Shown: positions 17,792 through 25,477 of the stretch, in pieces
Position numbering within the stretch: position 1 is the first letter of the stretch
Layout: the number at the start of each line of letters is the position of its first letter
Origin: Planctomycetaceae bacterium
GTDB lineage: Bacteria; Planctomycetota; Planctomycetia; Pirellulales; Pirellulaceae
NCBI GenBank assembly: GCA_002726245.1
Contig: PBSM01000125.1
Location: 1-37,284 of the forward strand
Length of the DNA stretch: 37,284 nucleotides
Reading direction: 5' to 3'
Position numbers and translations under genes: made by a program
Notes under the pieces: generated by a model
Seen by the model: the letters and a program-made list of their open reading frames with translations, nothing else
What the model was told of the DNA's origin: nothing
Databases searched by the model: none

Positions 17792-18098
17792 TGCGGTGGA
17801 GTGAGCGTTGGCGGGAATTGGTGCATGGCGGTTTGCTCGTCAGATAGCTCGACAAGTTCGCGTTCGATCTGATCCGTGTGGTCGTAGTAATAGGATAGCG
17901 CGTCGTGGACTTGGCCGGCGTGAGTTGGGGGAACTCTCGCAAGATCTCGTCAACCGAAATGCCCCGGCGATGATTTTGCACGATGGAACTGACCGGAAAG
18001 CGAGTTCCCTTGATGACCGACCTTCCTCCCTGGACGTTGGGATATGATTCCACATAGGGATGAACCACTTGCTGGTGAGATGTTGTTTCAGACGGCAT
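17788..18098 (-). pseudogene. Frameshifted DUF433 antitoxin gene
   Basis: The frame from ATG 18098 gives VVHPYVESYPNVQGG, RSVIKGTRFPVSSIVQNHRR and GISVDEILREFPQLTPA, the DUF433 helix-turn-helix-like domain. It then goes out of frame. Restoring one base at the GGCCAAG sequence gives VHDALSYYYDHTDQIERELV and onward to TGA at 17788-17790. The span of 311 bases is one short of 104 codons. DUF433 proteins are predicted DNA-binding antitoxins paired with DUF5615 toxins, exactly the neighbour here. Because both genes are shifted, the module is probably dead. Confidence 0.82.
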
Positions 18099-18274
18099 GT
18101 TACGCTTCCAATGACGACTCAGACGACGTACGTTCTTATTCAATTATCCCATTGCATCGTACAGACGTCCACCACCAGGAAAGTGCAGCAATTCTAGATG
18201 GCAGCCGGCAACGTGAGAAGTTGGCAGTATCGCCGTTGCGTGTTAAAACGACTATCGGTGGACGACCAAGAGGC

Positions 18275-18483
18275 TCGAACCGTGTGAACCGGGGTGGCAG
18301 TTGGAACAACACGTCCCAGAACTGCCGCGCGGCGAATCGTAACAGGAACACGCCCTCGAAGCGGAACAACAACCTCGGCTTTCGTGTCTCCAGCCCCGGC
18401 AACGGATGGATGTCCGGCATTGACGGAACCGGCCGTTTTCCTTTCCGCAGGGATGAAACTCGCACGGCGAGTCGGCGCGAGTA
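18275..18483 (+). other. AAC-rich FGE/SUMF1 C-terminal segment; possible orphan DGR template repeat
   Basis: Codons 18275-18394 read SNRVNRGGSWNNTSQNC, RAANRNRNTPSKR and NNNLGFRVSS, the end of an FGE-type C-type-lectin domain. Eleven codons are AAC/AAT, placed at positions that normally vary (after SW, before C, in ANRNRN, and NNN before LGFRV). This asparagine pattern is known from template repeats of diversity-generating retroelements, where adenines are mutagenised on copying into a variable repeat. There is no family-like sequence upstream in frame, so this is not a whole gene. The frame stops at 18481-18483. No reverse transcriptase or accessory gene is seen nearby. The alternative is an ordinary FGE gene relic. 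Confidence 0.5.
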
Positions 18484-18552
18484 GTTCTCCGAAAGCTCCG
18501 ATTCGCCATTTTTATTCGTTCGCACCGATACGCAACGCGATCCCTCGTCTCA

Positions 18553-19215
18553 ATGAATTATTTCACTCATGGCCGCCACTATCTCGACGACCCGTACTTT
18601 GTGGCGGGTACGGCCGTTCCCGATTGGTTGAGCGTTGTGAATCGCAAGTCGCGGGCGCGATCAAAGCTTGCGAAACCGTTGACCGATCACAATGACAGAA
18701 CGTTGTCCGCTGTTGCACGCGGCGTCGTTCAGCATCACCACGACGACGACTGGTTTCACCAGACGAGAGCCTTCGCGGAGCTTAACTGGCACTTCACCAA
18801 AGAAGTTCGAGACCGGTTGCCGCGGGACGATGGTTTTCGTCCAAGCTTCCTGGGCCATATCCTCGTCGAGCTGTTACTCGATGCGACGTTGGTTGAAGGC
18901 GATCCGAGACGGTTGGACGAGTACTATGCAGTGATGGACTCGCTCGATCCGAATGCGGTGAGCGATGCCGTCAATCTGATGGTGACGCAGCAGACGGGGA
19001 TGCTCGCCTTTTTCATCCCGCGTTTTTCGGCGGAGCGGTTCTTGTACGACTACCTAGATGATGAGAAACTGCTCTTTCGGCTGAATAACGTGATGCGACG
19101 TGTGAAGTTGCCGTATCTTCCTGACACACTTACCGAATTCTTTCCCAAGGCACGCCGGCTCGTTCGTGATCGCATGGCTGAGTTGCTCGCCGGAGAAGAG
19201 ACTCGAGAGGCTTAA
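18553..19215 (+). CDS. Uncharacterised protein, possibly AcpH (ACP phosphodiesterase)-like
   Basis: This 220-residue protein starts MNYFTHGRHYLDDPYFVAGT, reminiscent of the MNYLAHL..GNLLGD opening of AcpH/DUF479. It then has HHHDDDWFHQTRAF and GHILVELLLDATLVE, giving a cluster of His and Asp that could bind metal as in HD-type hydrolases. This assignment is tentative: similarity is by layout, not by a strong motif. It ends 18 bases before the epimerase gene at 19234, suggesting co-transcription. A truncated old copy of its 5' end lies at 16708. Confidence 0.5.
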   Translation: MNYFTHGRHYLDDPYFVAGTAVPDWLSVVNRKSRARSKLAKPLTDHNDRTLSAVARGVVQHHHDDDWFHQTRAFAELNWHFTKEVRDRLPRDDGFRPSFLGHILVELLLDATLVEGDPRRLDEYYAVMDSLDPNAVSDAVNLMVTQQTGMLAFFIPRFSAERFLYDYLDDEKLLFRLNNVMRRVKLPYLPDTLTEFFPKARRLVRDRMAELLAGEETREA

Positions 19216-19233
19216 ACCGACGAGGAGACGACC

Positions 19234-20082
19234 ATGAAGTTTGGGATGAACCTGCTGCTATGGACCGGTGAGTTGAACGATGATCTAAAGCCGGTCCTTG
19301 AGTCGTTGAAAGCGATGGGATACGACGGCGTTGAACTTCCGATCTTCAATACAGAACTGGATTACACGGTTTGGGGCACGCACCTTGACGGACTTGGCTT
19401 GGAGCGAACTGCCGTCACCGTCCGCGGGGAGGAAGACAACCCGATCAGCCCCGACACTTCAGTACGAGCGGCTGGTGTTGCGAATACGAAAAAGGTTCTC
19501 GATTGTTGTGCCGCAGCCGGGGCAACGCATCTTGTTGGACCTTATCATTCCGCCCTAGGGGTCTTCTCCGGCCAAGGACCTACGGAAGACGAATGGAAGT
19601 GGGGCATCGACAGTATGCGACAAGTCGCGGAACACGCGGGTTCCGTCGGCGTGATGCTGGGCATTGAATGTTTGAACCGCTTCGAAACCTATCTGCTCAA
19701 TACTCACGGGGACGCAGCCCGTTTCGTCAAAGAAGTTGATCATTCGAACTGCCGGATCATGTACGACACTTTCCACGCGAACATCGAAGAGAAGAACATC
19801 GCCGAAGCAATCCGCAGTACTGCGGATGTAACTTGCCACGTCCACATCTCCGAGAACGATCGTAGTACGCCCGGATCGGGCAATGTCCGTTGGGCGGAGA
19901 ACTTCGATACGCTGAAAGAAGTCGGCTACGATGGCTGGTTGATGATCGAAGCGTTCGGGCTGGCCTTGCCTGAGCTTGTCGCTGCCACAAAGATATGGCG
20001 GCGAATGTATGAAAGCGAAGAGCAACTGGCGCGCGACGGGCTGGCGTTTATGAAAGCCGAGTGTTCGAAGCGTTGGCAGTAG
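19234..20082 (+). CDS. Sugar 3-epimerase-like TIM barrel (D-tagatose/D-psicose epimerase type)
   Basis: This 282-residue protein carries all four expected metal ligands of ketose 3-epimerases: Glu145 in LGIECLNRFETY, Asp178 in MYDTFHANIEE, His204 in CHVHISEND and Glu239 in LMIEAFG. The spacing matches the known E/D/H/E pattern of D-psicose and D-tagatose 3-epimerases. The opening MKFGMNLLLWTG also fits. The family interconverts free ketoses in the cytoplasm; hydroxypyruvate isomerase-like activity is a weaker alternative. GAGGAG precedes the ATG. The stop codon lies at the edge of a palindromic element. Confidence 0.85.
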   Translation: MKFGMNLLLWTGELNDDLKPVLESLKAMGYDGVELPIFNTELDYTVWGTHLDGLGLERTAVTVRGEEDNPISPDTSVRAAGVANTKKVLDCCAAAGATHLVGPYHSALGVFSGQGPTEDEWKWGIDSMRQVAEHAGSVGVMLGIECLNRFETYLLNTHGDAARFVKEVDHSNCRIMYDTFHANIEEKNIAEAIRSTADVTCHVHISENDRSTPGSGNVRWAENFDTLKEVGYDGWLMIEAFGLALPELVAATKIWRRMYESEEQLARDGLAFMKAECSKRWQ

Positions 20083-20146
20083 GTCACTTTCGCCGAAAGT
20101 GACCTCCGACGAGAGTGCTGCCGGGTTACGCTCGGCGAGCGTAACC
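20081..20146. repeat. Two adjacent hairpins after the epimerase gene
   Basis: Hairpin one (20081-20105) pairs AGGTCACTTTC with GAAAGTGACCT around GCC. Hairpin two (20124-20146) pairs GGTTACGCTC with GAGCGTAACC around GGC. Both stems are perfect. The first begins inside the stop codon of the epimerase gene. No T-run follows, so Rho-independent termination is possible but not typical. They resemble other short palindromes between genes here. Confidence 0.85.
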
Positions 20147-20192
20147 TACTTCCTCTTGCTGTTAGCGGCGCGACTGCGCTATAGTGGCGTTC

Positions 20193-20945
20193 ATGGACGA
20201 TGAGCCTCGCGGCGACAAATCACCGAAGCCAGACGATCTGGGCCTGGATAATTCTGCGCAGCCGGCCGACGACCATGGCTTGTCTCTGGAGGATCTTGGC
20301 GAAGCCTATGCGCAGCTCGTTGATGGTGGAGCTGATCCGTATCAAGACGCCTTGCCTTCGGAAGCACCCTCCGAGGATGGATTAGAGAACGTGGAAGACG
20401 ACAGCGACGACGAAGGCGATGTTACCCCGCGCGGGATCTTGGAGGCGATGCTCTTCGTCGGTAATCCGGACGGCGAACCGCTGACTAGCAAATACGTAGC
20501 TTCACTGATGCGCGGCGTTAGCCCTCGCGAGATCGACGAGCTTGTCGGGGAACTGAACGCGGCCTACGGAGAGGGTGGCTGTCCGTATCGAATCGAGTCG
20601 TTCGGGGCGGGATACTTGATGAAGCTACGAGACGAGTTCGCCGGGCTGCGGGATAAGTTCTACGGCCGGGTCCGCGAAGCTCGGCTCTCGCAGCCCGCGG
20701 TCGATGTGCTCGCTCTGGTCGCATACCGCCAACCGCTGACCACCGACGAAGTCAGTAAGTTACGCGGTACGCCGAGTGGTGCCGTGCTCTCACAGCTCGT
20801 TCGTCGGCAGCTTCTACGTATCGAACGGCCGGATGAAAAGCCGCGCAAGCCTCGCTATCACACAACCGATCGGTTTCTGCATCTGTTCGGTCTAGCTGCT
20901 ATCGAGGAGTTGCCGCATAGCCAGGATATCGACGCAACCTTCTGA
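20193..20945 (+). CDS. scpB: Segregation and condensation protein B
   Basis: ScpB works with ScpA and SMC to compact and segregate the chromosome. The ATG at 20193 gives 250 residues; a GTG three codons earlier is possible. An acidic, low-complexity N-terminal extension of about 75 residues precedes the winged-helix core. The core starts ILEAMLFVGNPDGEPLTSKY and includes YRIESFGAGYLMKLRDEF, LSQPAVDVLALVAYRQPLT, the turn LRGTPSGAVLSQLVRRQLL and GRPRYHTTDRFLHLFGL-like residues (here KPRYHTTDRFLHLFGL). No scpA is nearby. The extension is unusual for firmicute ScpB. Confidence 0.92.
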   Translation: MDDEPRGDKSPKPDDLGLDNSAQPADDHGLSLEDLGEAYAQLVDGGADPYQDALPSEAPSEDGLENVEDDSDDEGDVTPRGILEAMLFVGNPDGEPLTSKYVASLMRGVSPREIDELVGELNAAYGEGGCPYRIESFGAGYLMKLRDEFAGLRDKFYGRVREARLSQPAVDVLALVAYRQPLTTDEVSKLRGTPSGAVLSQLVRRQLLRIERPDEKPRKPRYHTTDRFLHLFGLAAIEELPHSQDIDATF

Positions 20946-21186
20946 CAATAAAGAGGATGCGGTATCTTTGGAACAACAAGTTCGAGAACTGCGCTTTCGC
21001 CAGCTCAGTAGGCTGGTACAATAGCGCAGCAAGTCACAAAGGAACTTCCTTACTTCTCTGAAACGATCGCTGCGGCAACAAGCAAGGTATTCGTTCTTCC
21101 TGTTGCATATCGGTGCCTATGAGCCTCTGAATCGCTCGCCGTAGAAACGCATCTGCATCTCTCGATCTCTCAGTCGATTTCCCATT

Positions 21187-21876
21187 ATGTCACGACGTCG
21201 GCATCTCCTTTCATTGCGTCAATCAGCGCCTGCGGTGTTGCCGTCGCTGCTGCTGTGCGACTTTGCCAATCTGGAGCGGGAGGTGAGACAACTCGAGCGG
21301 GCAGGCGTTCAGGCTCTGCACTTGGATGTGATGGACGGACGGTTCGTTCCGAATCTGACCTACGGGATGCCGATCGTTGAGGCCCTTCGCGGCGTGACGG
21401 ATCTGCCGCTTGACGTGCATCTGATGATCGACGAGCCGGCAAGCTATATTAAACAGTTCCATCGCGCCGGCGCGGACATCATCACGATTCACGTGGAAAC
21501 GACGCAAGAGCCCGTGACCCTGCTTCAGCAGATCCGAGATCTCGACTGTGGAGCCGGAATCGCCTTGAATCCGGGCACACCACTGGAACGAATCGAAAGC
21601 TGCCTCGGGCACTGCGACTTAGCTCTCGTGATGAGTGTCGATGCAGGCTTCGGCGGGCAGAGCTTTCAGCCCGTCGCCTTGGAAAAGTTGCAATCGCTTC
21701 GCCAGATGGTCGGAGACGAAGTTCTGCTCGAAGTCGATGGAGGCGTCAACAAGGAAACAGTACGCGATTGCTTCGATGCAGGAGCTCAACTGCTCGTCGT
21801 TGGCTCGGCCATCTTCCAGCAGCCCGACTACGCGGCCGCTGTTCAGAATCTAACTAACTCGGCGTCTCTCACTTAA
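21187..21876 (+). CDS. rpe: Ribulose-phosphate 3-epimerase
   Basis: This 229-residue TIM-barrel enzyme interconverts ribulose-5-phosphate and xylulose-5-phosphate in the pentose phosphate or Calvin cycle. Signatures are PSLLLCDFANLEREV, LHLDVMDGRFVPNLTYG (metal His and Asp), LDVHLMIDEP, MSVDAGFGGQSFQP (catalytic Asp) and LEVDGGVNKET with the phosphate-binding tail VVGSAIF. A 13-residue basic leader precedes the usual start. It opens a close-packed plus-strand run with the next three genes. The 240 bases upstream contain no gene. Confidence 0.95.
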   Translation: MSRRRHLLSLRQSAPAVLPSLLLCDFANLEREVRQLERAGVQALHLDVMDGRFVPNLTYGMPIVEALRGVTDLPLDVHLMIDEPASYIKQFHRAGADIITIHVETTQEPVTLLQQIRDLDCGAGIALNPGTPLERIESCLGHCDLALVMSVDAGFGGQSFQPVALEKLQSLRQMVGDEVLLEVDGGVNKETVRDCFDAGAQLLVVGSAIFQQPDYAAAVQNLTNSASLT

Positions 21877-21893
21877 TCGAGGGACGACTTCAC

Positions 21894-22481
21894 ATGCTAA
21901 CAGTCTTATTGATCCGACCCGGCCTGACCGACTTTGATGAACAAGGTCGCATCAAGGGTAATCTTGACATTCCACTCAACGAACACGGAACCGAACAGGT
22001 TGCGCGCACGGTCGGCGAACTTGCCGACCGCGAAATCACTGCGATCTATACATCGCCGTGCGAGTGTTGCACACAGACAGCCGAAGCGCTGGCGAACGGT
22101 CGCGAAGTGAAGCTCAAAACGGTGAAAGACCTGCGGAATCTCGATCACGGCCTCTGGCACGGAAAACTGATCGAAGAAGTCAAACAGCAACAGCCCAAGG
22201 TCTATCGCCAGTGGCAGGAGCATCCGGAAACGGTTTGTCCGCCAGAGGGCGAATCGCTCGTCGATGCTACGGATCGTGTTGAAACAGCGCTTGCCAAAGC
22301 GCTCAAGAAGTATAAGGATGGCGTGATAGCATTCGTCGTGCCTGAGCCGCTGGCAAGCGTGCTGCGGCGGCTCTTGAGCGAGACCACGCTTGGTGACTTA
22401 TGGAAAGCGGAGTGTGACGCCGGCGGCTGGGAGGCCTTTCAACTCGATCCAAATGTCAGAATACTGGCGACAATAACTTAG
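21894..22481 (+). CDS. Histidine phosphatase-like protein lacking catalytic residues
   Basis: This 195-residue protein has the overall order of the phosphoglycerate mutase/histidine phosphatase fold: an N-terminal strand and loop, IKGNLDIPLNEHGTEQVART, AIYTSPCECCTQTAEALA, LRNLDHGLWHG and PEGESLVDATDRV. The defining R-H-G is R-P-G (LLIRPGLTD), the usual Arg after SSPL is absent (SPCECC), and the second His (normally SHG) is missing (FVVPEPLASV). It is therefore probably a pseudo-phosphatase with a binding or regulatory role. It starts 17 bases after rpe and precedes accD, so it is likely co-transcribed. Confidence 0.85.
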   Translation: MLTVLLIRPGLTDFDEQGRIKGNLDIPLNEHGTEQVARTVGELADREITAIYTSPCECCTQTAEALANGREVKLKTVKDLRNLDHGLWHGKLIEEVKQQQPKVYRQWQEHPETVCPPEGESLVDATDRVETALAKALKKYKDGVIAFVVPEPLASVLRRLLSETTLGDLWKAECDAGGWEAFQLDPNVRILATIT

Positions 22482-22545
22482 CGCAGCAAAGCCGCACTGT
22501 TGCTCGACTCGGAGAATCGTGCAACAGAGACGCGATAGGTGATGA

Positions 22546-23370
22546 ATGAGCCAAGCAGCTGCGAAACGACAGAAGCGAGGCGTTCCCGAGGGCCTGTGGC
22601 AGAAGTGCCCCGGATGTCAGGAAACGATCTACAGCAAGACGGCGGAAGAGCGGCTGAATGTCTGTCCGCTGTGTGACCACCACTTCTATGTGTCGGCCCG
22701 CGAACGCATCGTCCAAGTTCTCGATGTCGGAACCTTCGAAGAGTGGGACGCTGACCTGAAGCCGGCCGATCCGCTCGAGTTCAGCGACAAGCGGCCGTAT
22801 GTTGAAAAGCTGAAGTCAGAACAGAAGCGAACCGGGCTGAACGACGCCGCGCTGACCGGAACCGGCATGATCCGTGCTCGGCGAGTCGCCTTAGGAGTGA
22901 CCGATTCCGCATTTTTCATGGGCAGCATGGGGTCGGTCGTCGGAGAGCGGCTCACTCGTCTGGTCGAGCGTGCTACAGAGCAAGATCTGCCGTTGATCAT
23001 CGTCAGCGGATCAGGCGGTGGCGCGCGGATGCACGAAGGAATCCTGTCGCTCATGCAGATGGCAAAAGTCTCCGCCGCGTTGGCTCGATACGGCGAAGCG
23101 GGTGGGCTGTTCGTGTCGGTTCTGACCAACCCCACGATGGGTGGCGTTGCCGCCAGCTTCGCGTCGCTCGGCGACGTCGTCTTTGCCGAGCCTCGCGCAT
23201 TGATCGGGTTCGCGGGACCGCGTACGATCAAAGCAACGATCAAGATCGAATTGCCGAAGGGTTTTCAAACCAGTGAGTTCTTGCTGGAACATGGCTACAT
23301 CGATCGCATCGTATCGCGTGACAAGCTGAAGAGTGAGATCGCGCGGACCATTGACTATTGCGGCAAGTAG
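22546..23370 (+). CDS. accD: Acetyl-CoA carboxylase, carboxyltransferase beta subunit
   Basis: AccD with AccA transfers the carboxyl group from biotin to acetyl-CoA, the first step of fatty acid synthesis. The 274-residue protein has the N-terminal zinc ribbon (Cys21, Cys24, Cys40, Cys43 in CPGC and CPLC). The crotonase-type domain follows, with [49 protein letters not shown] and [19 protein letters not shown]. The start MSQAAAK at 22546 is in the right register; an overlapping ATG four bases earlier is out of frame. The neighbours rpe and the kinase suggest a mixed metabolic operon. Confidence 0.96.
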   Translation: MSQAAAKRQKRGVPEGLWQKCPGCQETIYSKTAEERLNVCPLCDHHFYVSARERIVQVLDVGTFEEWDADLKPADPLEFSDKRPYVEKLKSEQKRTGLNDAALTGTGMIRARRVALGVTDSAFFMGSMGSVVGERLTRLVERATEQDLPLIIVSGSGGGARMHEGILSLMQMAKVSAALARYGEAGGLFVSVLTNPTMGGVAASFASLGDVVFAEPRALIGFAGPRTIKATIKIELPKGFQTSEFLLEHGYIDRIVSRDKLKSEIARTIDYCGK

Positions 23371-23394
23371 GCCCCTGTATCGGATTAACTGGCG

Positions 23395-24270
23395 ATGGGC
23401 TTTGTCGATAAGCTCAAATCGTTTCTCGGACCTGGCAAGCTCGATGTCAATGCGCGCTTCGAGCTGTTGCGCGAAGCTGTCTCGGGGACGATGTCGAAGT
23501 TCTACATGGCACGCGATCGGGAATCGGAACAGGTTGTCGGTTTGAAACTGGCTGATCAGGAGAAGTTGGAAGCCTTCGAGGCCAGGTTCACGGGGTTCAA
23601 CAAACCGAGCGAAGGCGAAATCGCGATCAAGCTCAAACATCCAAACGTGGTCGAAACGCTGGAGTACGGCGTGACGACGACCGGGTTGAGCTACATCGTG
23701 ATGGAGTTTTTGGATGGGCCAGGGCTCAACGCTTTGGTCGCTGAAGACGACGCGATTCTGGATGGCAAGCGGCTGAACCTGCTTCGAGAAATGGCGGACG
23801 CGATCGATTACGTGCATCGCGAGGACTACATTCACCGAGACATTTGTCCGAGGAACTTCATTGCCACGACAGACGCCTCACACGTGAAGCTGATTGATTT
23901 CGGGTTGACGTTACCGGCGACTCCGGACTTCATGCAGCCGGGGAATCGCACCGGGACACCTGCTTATATGGCGCCTGAGCTCAGCCGCCGCCGCAGAACC
24001 GACAAGCGGCTCGACATTTTCTCCTTCGGCGTCACCGCCTACCAGCTCTGTTCGTTCAACCTTCCCTGGCCAGTCTCCGACAAGCCGGCAATGTCGGCCT
24101 TGGCTTACGACACGACCGAACCCACCGATCTGCTGAAGTATGTTCCAAAGCTGAACAAACAATTCGCCGACGCGATCATGCAGTGCCTTCAGCCGTCACC
24201 TGCGGCGCGGCCGCAGACTGGCGCTGATTTCTTGCGGTTGATTGGTGAAGTGGGATCGGAAAACGAATAG
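23395..24270 (+). CDS. Serine/threonine protein kinase, single-domain
   Basis: This 291-residue kinase has a Lys in VVGLKLADQ, a C-helix Glu, the catalytic loop YIHRDICPRNF, LIDFGLTLP (DFG), AYMAPELS (APE) and LDIFSFGVTAYQL. The glycine-rich loop is weak (AVSGTMSKFYMARD). The Lys usually found in HRDxK is a Cys here, though Asp and Asn remain. It has no membrane segment or sensor domain, so it is cytosolic. It starts 24 bases after accD and is likely co-transcribed with it. Activity is plausible but not certain given these changes. Confidence 0.88.
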   Translation: MGFVDKLKSFLGPGKLDVNARFELLREAVSGTMSKFYMARDRESEQVVGLKLADQEKLEAFEARFTGFNKPSEGEIAIKLKHPNVVETLEYGVTTTGLSYIVMEFLDGPGLNALVAEDDAILDGKRLNLLREMADAIDYVHREDYIHRDICPRNFIATTDASHVKLIDFGLTLPATPDFMQPGNRTGTPAYMAPELSRRRRTDKRLDIFSFGVTAYQLCSFNLPWPVSDKPAMSALAYDTTEPTDLLKYVPKLNKQFADAIMQCLQPSPAARPQTGADFLRLIGEVGSENE

Positions 24271-24363
24271 CAGTCGGATGTCTATGTTGAACACGTTTCC
24301 GGCTGACACGTGTGACGCAGTAAGGGAACGCGAGTTGATCCATTTCGTGCTACTCCCTCGGCT

Positions 24364-24402
24364 GTACTGAGTACGGAGTACTGGGTACTCTGTACTCAGT
24401 AC
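24364..24402. repeat. 18-bp inverted repeat with three-base loop
   Basis: GTACTGAGTACGGAGTAC (24364-24381) pairs with GTACTCTGTACTCAGTAC (24385-24402) around TGG, with a single G-T wobble. Each arm is itself made of GTACT/AGTAC palindromes. It lies in the 170-base gap between the kinase and aldolase-like genes, 38 bases before the latter's ATG. It is probably a dispersed element. Confidence 0.85.
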
Positions 24403-24440
24403 GACCCACCAACCGCGCAGAACATTCGTTTGCAACTAGC

Positions 24441-25457
24441 ATGCACAAGTCACTCGACAACAAGATCCAACGAATCCTACAAGACTCCTCCGTCGAAGAC
24501 TTCATCATTGCGGATGCGAAAGATGCAGACATGGGCCTCGGGTTGGCTGCACCCGGCGTCAACTTAGGCGATGATAGGGATCGGCATCCGTTTCGCAGCC
24601 TGGCCTCGTACCGTGAATCGATGCGACAGATCACGAAGCAAGGGCTGGTCGATATCATGCTCGTAAGCGCCAGCACTAGCGAGATCCTGACGATCCAGGA
24701 GCGGCTGTTCGAAGACTCGTCTGTGACGCCTGCAGTTCGGGCGAACGATACGACCGACATTTGGCTGGGCGAATCGGGAGACTATAAGAATCATCCGTCG
24801 CTCTGCTTCAACTCGGCGACTATTCAACAAATCATGCACGGGACGAACCAAGTCCCGCCGGACGATAAGGTCGCGGGAGCCGACCTCGGTCTGTATTCGA
24901 TCACCTTCAACAATGATCCCGAGATCGATCGCGAGGCCGTGGCTACTTATGCCGAGTTTCGATTGGAAGCCGAGCAAGTAGGCTTCCGACATTTCTTGGA
25001 AGTCTTCACACCCAACGCACCGACATGCGAGCCGGATGACATCCCCCGGTTCGTCAACGATTCCATCGTGCGAACTCTCGCCGGTGTTCCCAGTTCAGCC
25101 CGGCCCTTGTTCCTGAAGATGCCGTACTATGGACCTGCCGCGATGGAACAGCTCGCCTATTACGATCCGAACCTGATCCCAGGCATCTTGGGTGGACCGT
25201 CCGGAACGACTCACGACGCATTTCGCATGTTGTGGGAAGCCAAGAGGTACGGAGCACGCGCGGCGCTGTTTGGCCGCAAGATCAACAATGCCGAAGCCCA
25301 GCTTGCGTTTGTCGAGATACTCCGCGCGCTGGCCGACGGCAACATTCTTCCCGAGCAAGCCGTGCGCGAGTACCACGGCCGTCTGCAAGCGGCGCACATC
25401 GCACCGCATCGCAGCCTCGAAGACGACTTGGAATTGACCCAGCTTGAAGCAGGTTAA
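24441..25457 (+). CDS. Class I aldolase-like TIM-barrel protein, function unknown
   Basis: This 338-residue protein resembles the DeoC/LacD/LsrF-type aldolase superfamily by layout. It has VDIMLVSASTSEILTIQE, the strand and candidate Schiff-base lysine in RPLFLKMPYYG, the glycine loop ILGGPSGTTHDAFRMLWE, and the ending YGARAALFGRKINNAEAQLA. The GRKIN plus phosphate-loop-like region is typical of fructose-bisphosphate-aldolase-like proteins. No exact family could be named. The first 90 residues contain ADMGLGLAAPG and are unusual. It has no signal peptide. Assignment is by pattern and is moderate. Confidence 0.6.
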   Translation: MHKSLDNKIQRILQDSSVEDFIIADAKDADMGLGLAAPGVNLGDDRDRHPFRSLASYRESMRQITKQGLVDIMLVSASTSEILTIQERLFEDSSVTPAVRANDTTDIWLGESGDYKNHPSLCFNSATIQQIMHGTNQVPPDDKVAGADLGLYSITFNNDPEIDREAVATYAEFRLEAEQVGFRHFLEVFTPNAPTCEPDDIPRFVNDSIVRTLAGVPSSARPLFLKMPYYGPAAMEQLAYYDPNLIPGILGGPSGTTHDAFRMLWEAKRYGARAALFGRKINNAEAQLAFVEILRALADGNILPEQAVREYHGRLQAAHIAPHRSLEDDLELTQLEAG

Positions 25458-25477
25458 CCTTCCAGCCTAATGTACAT

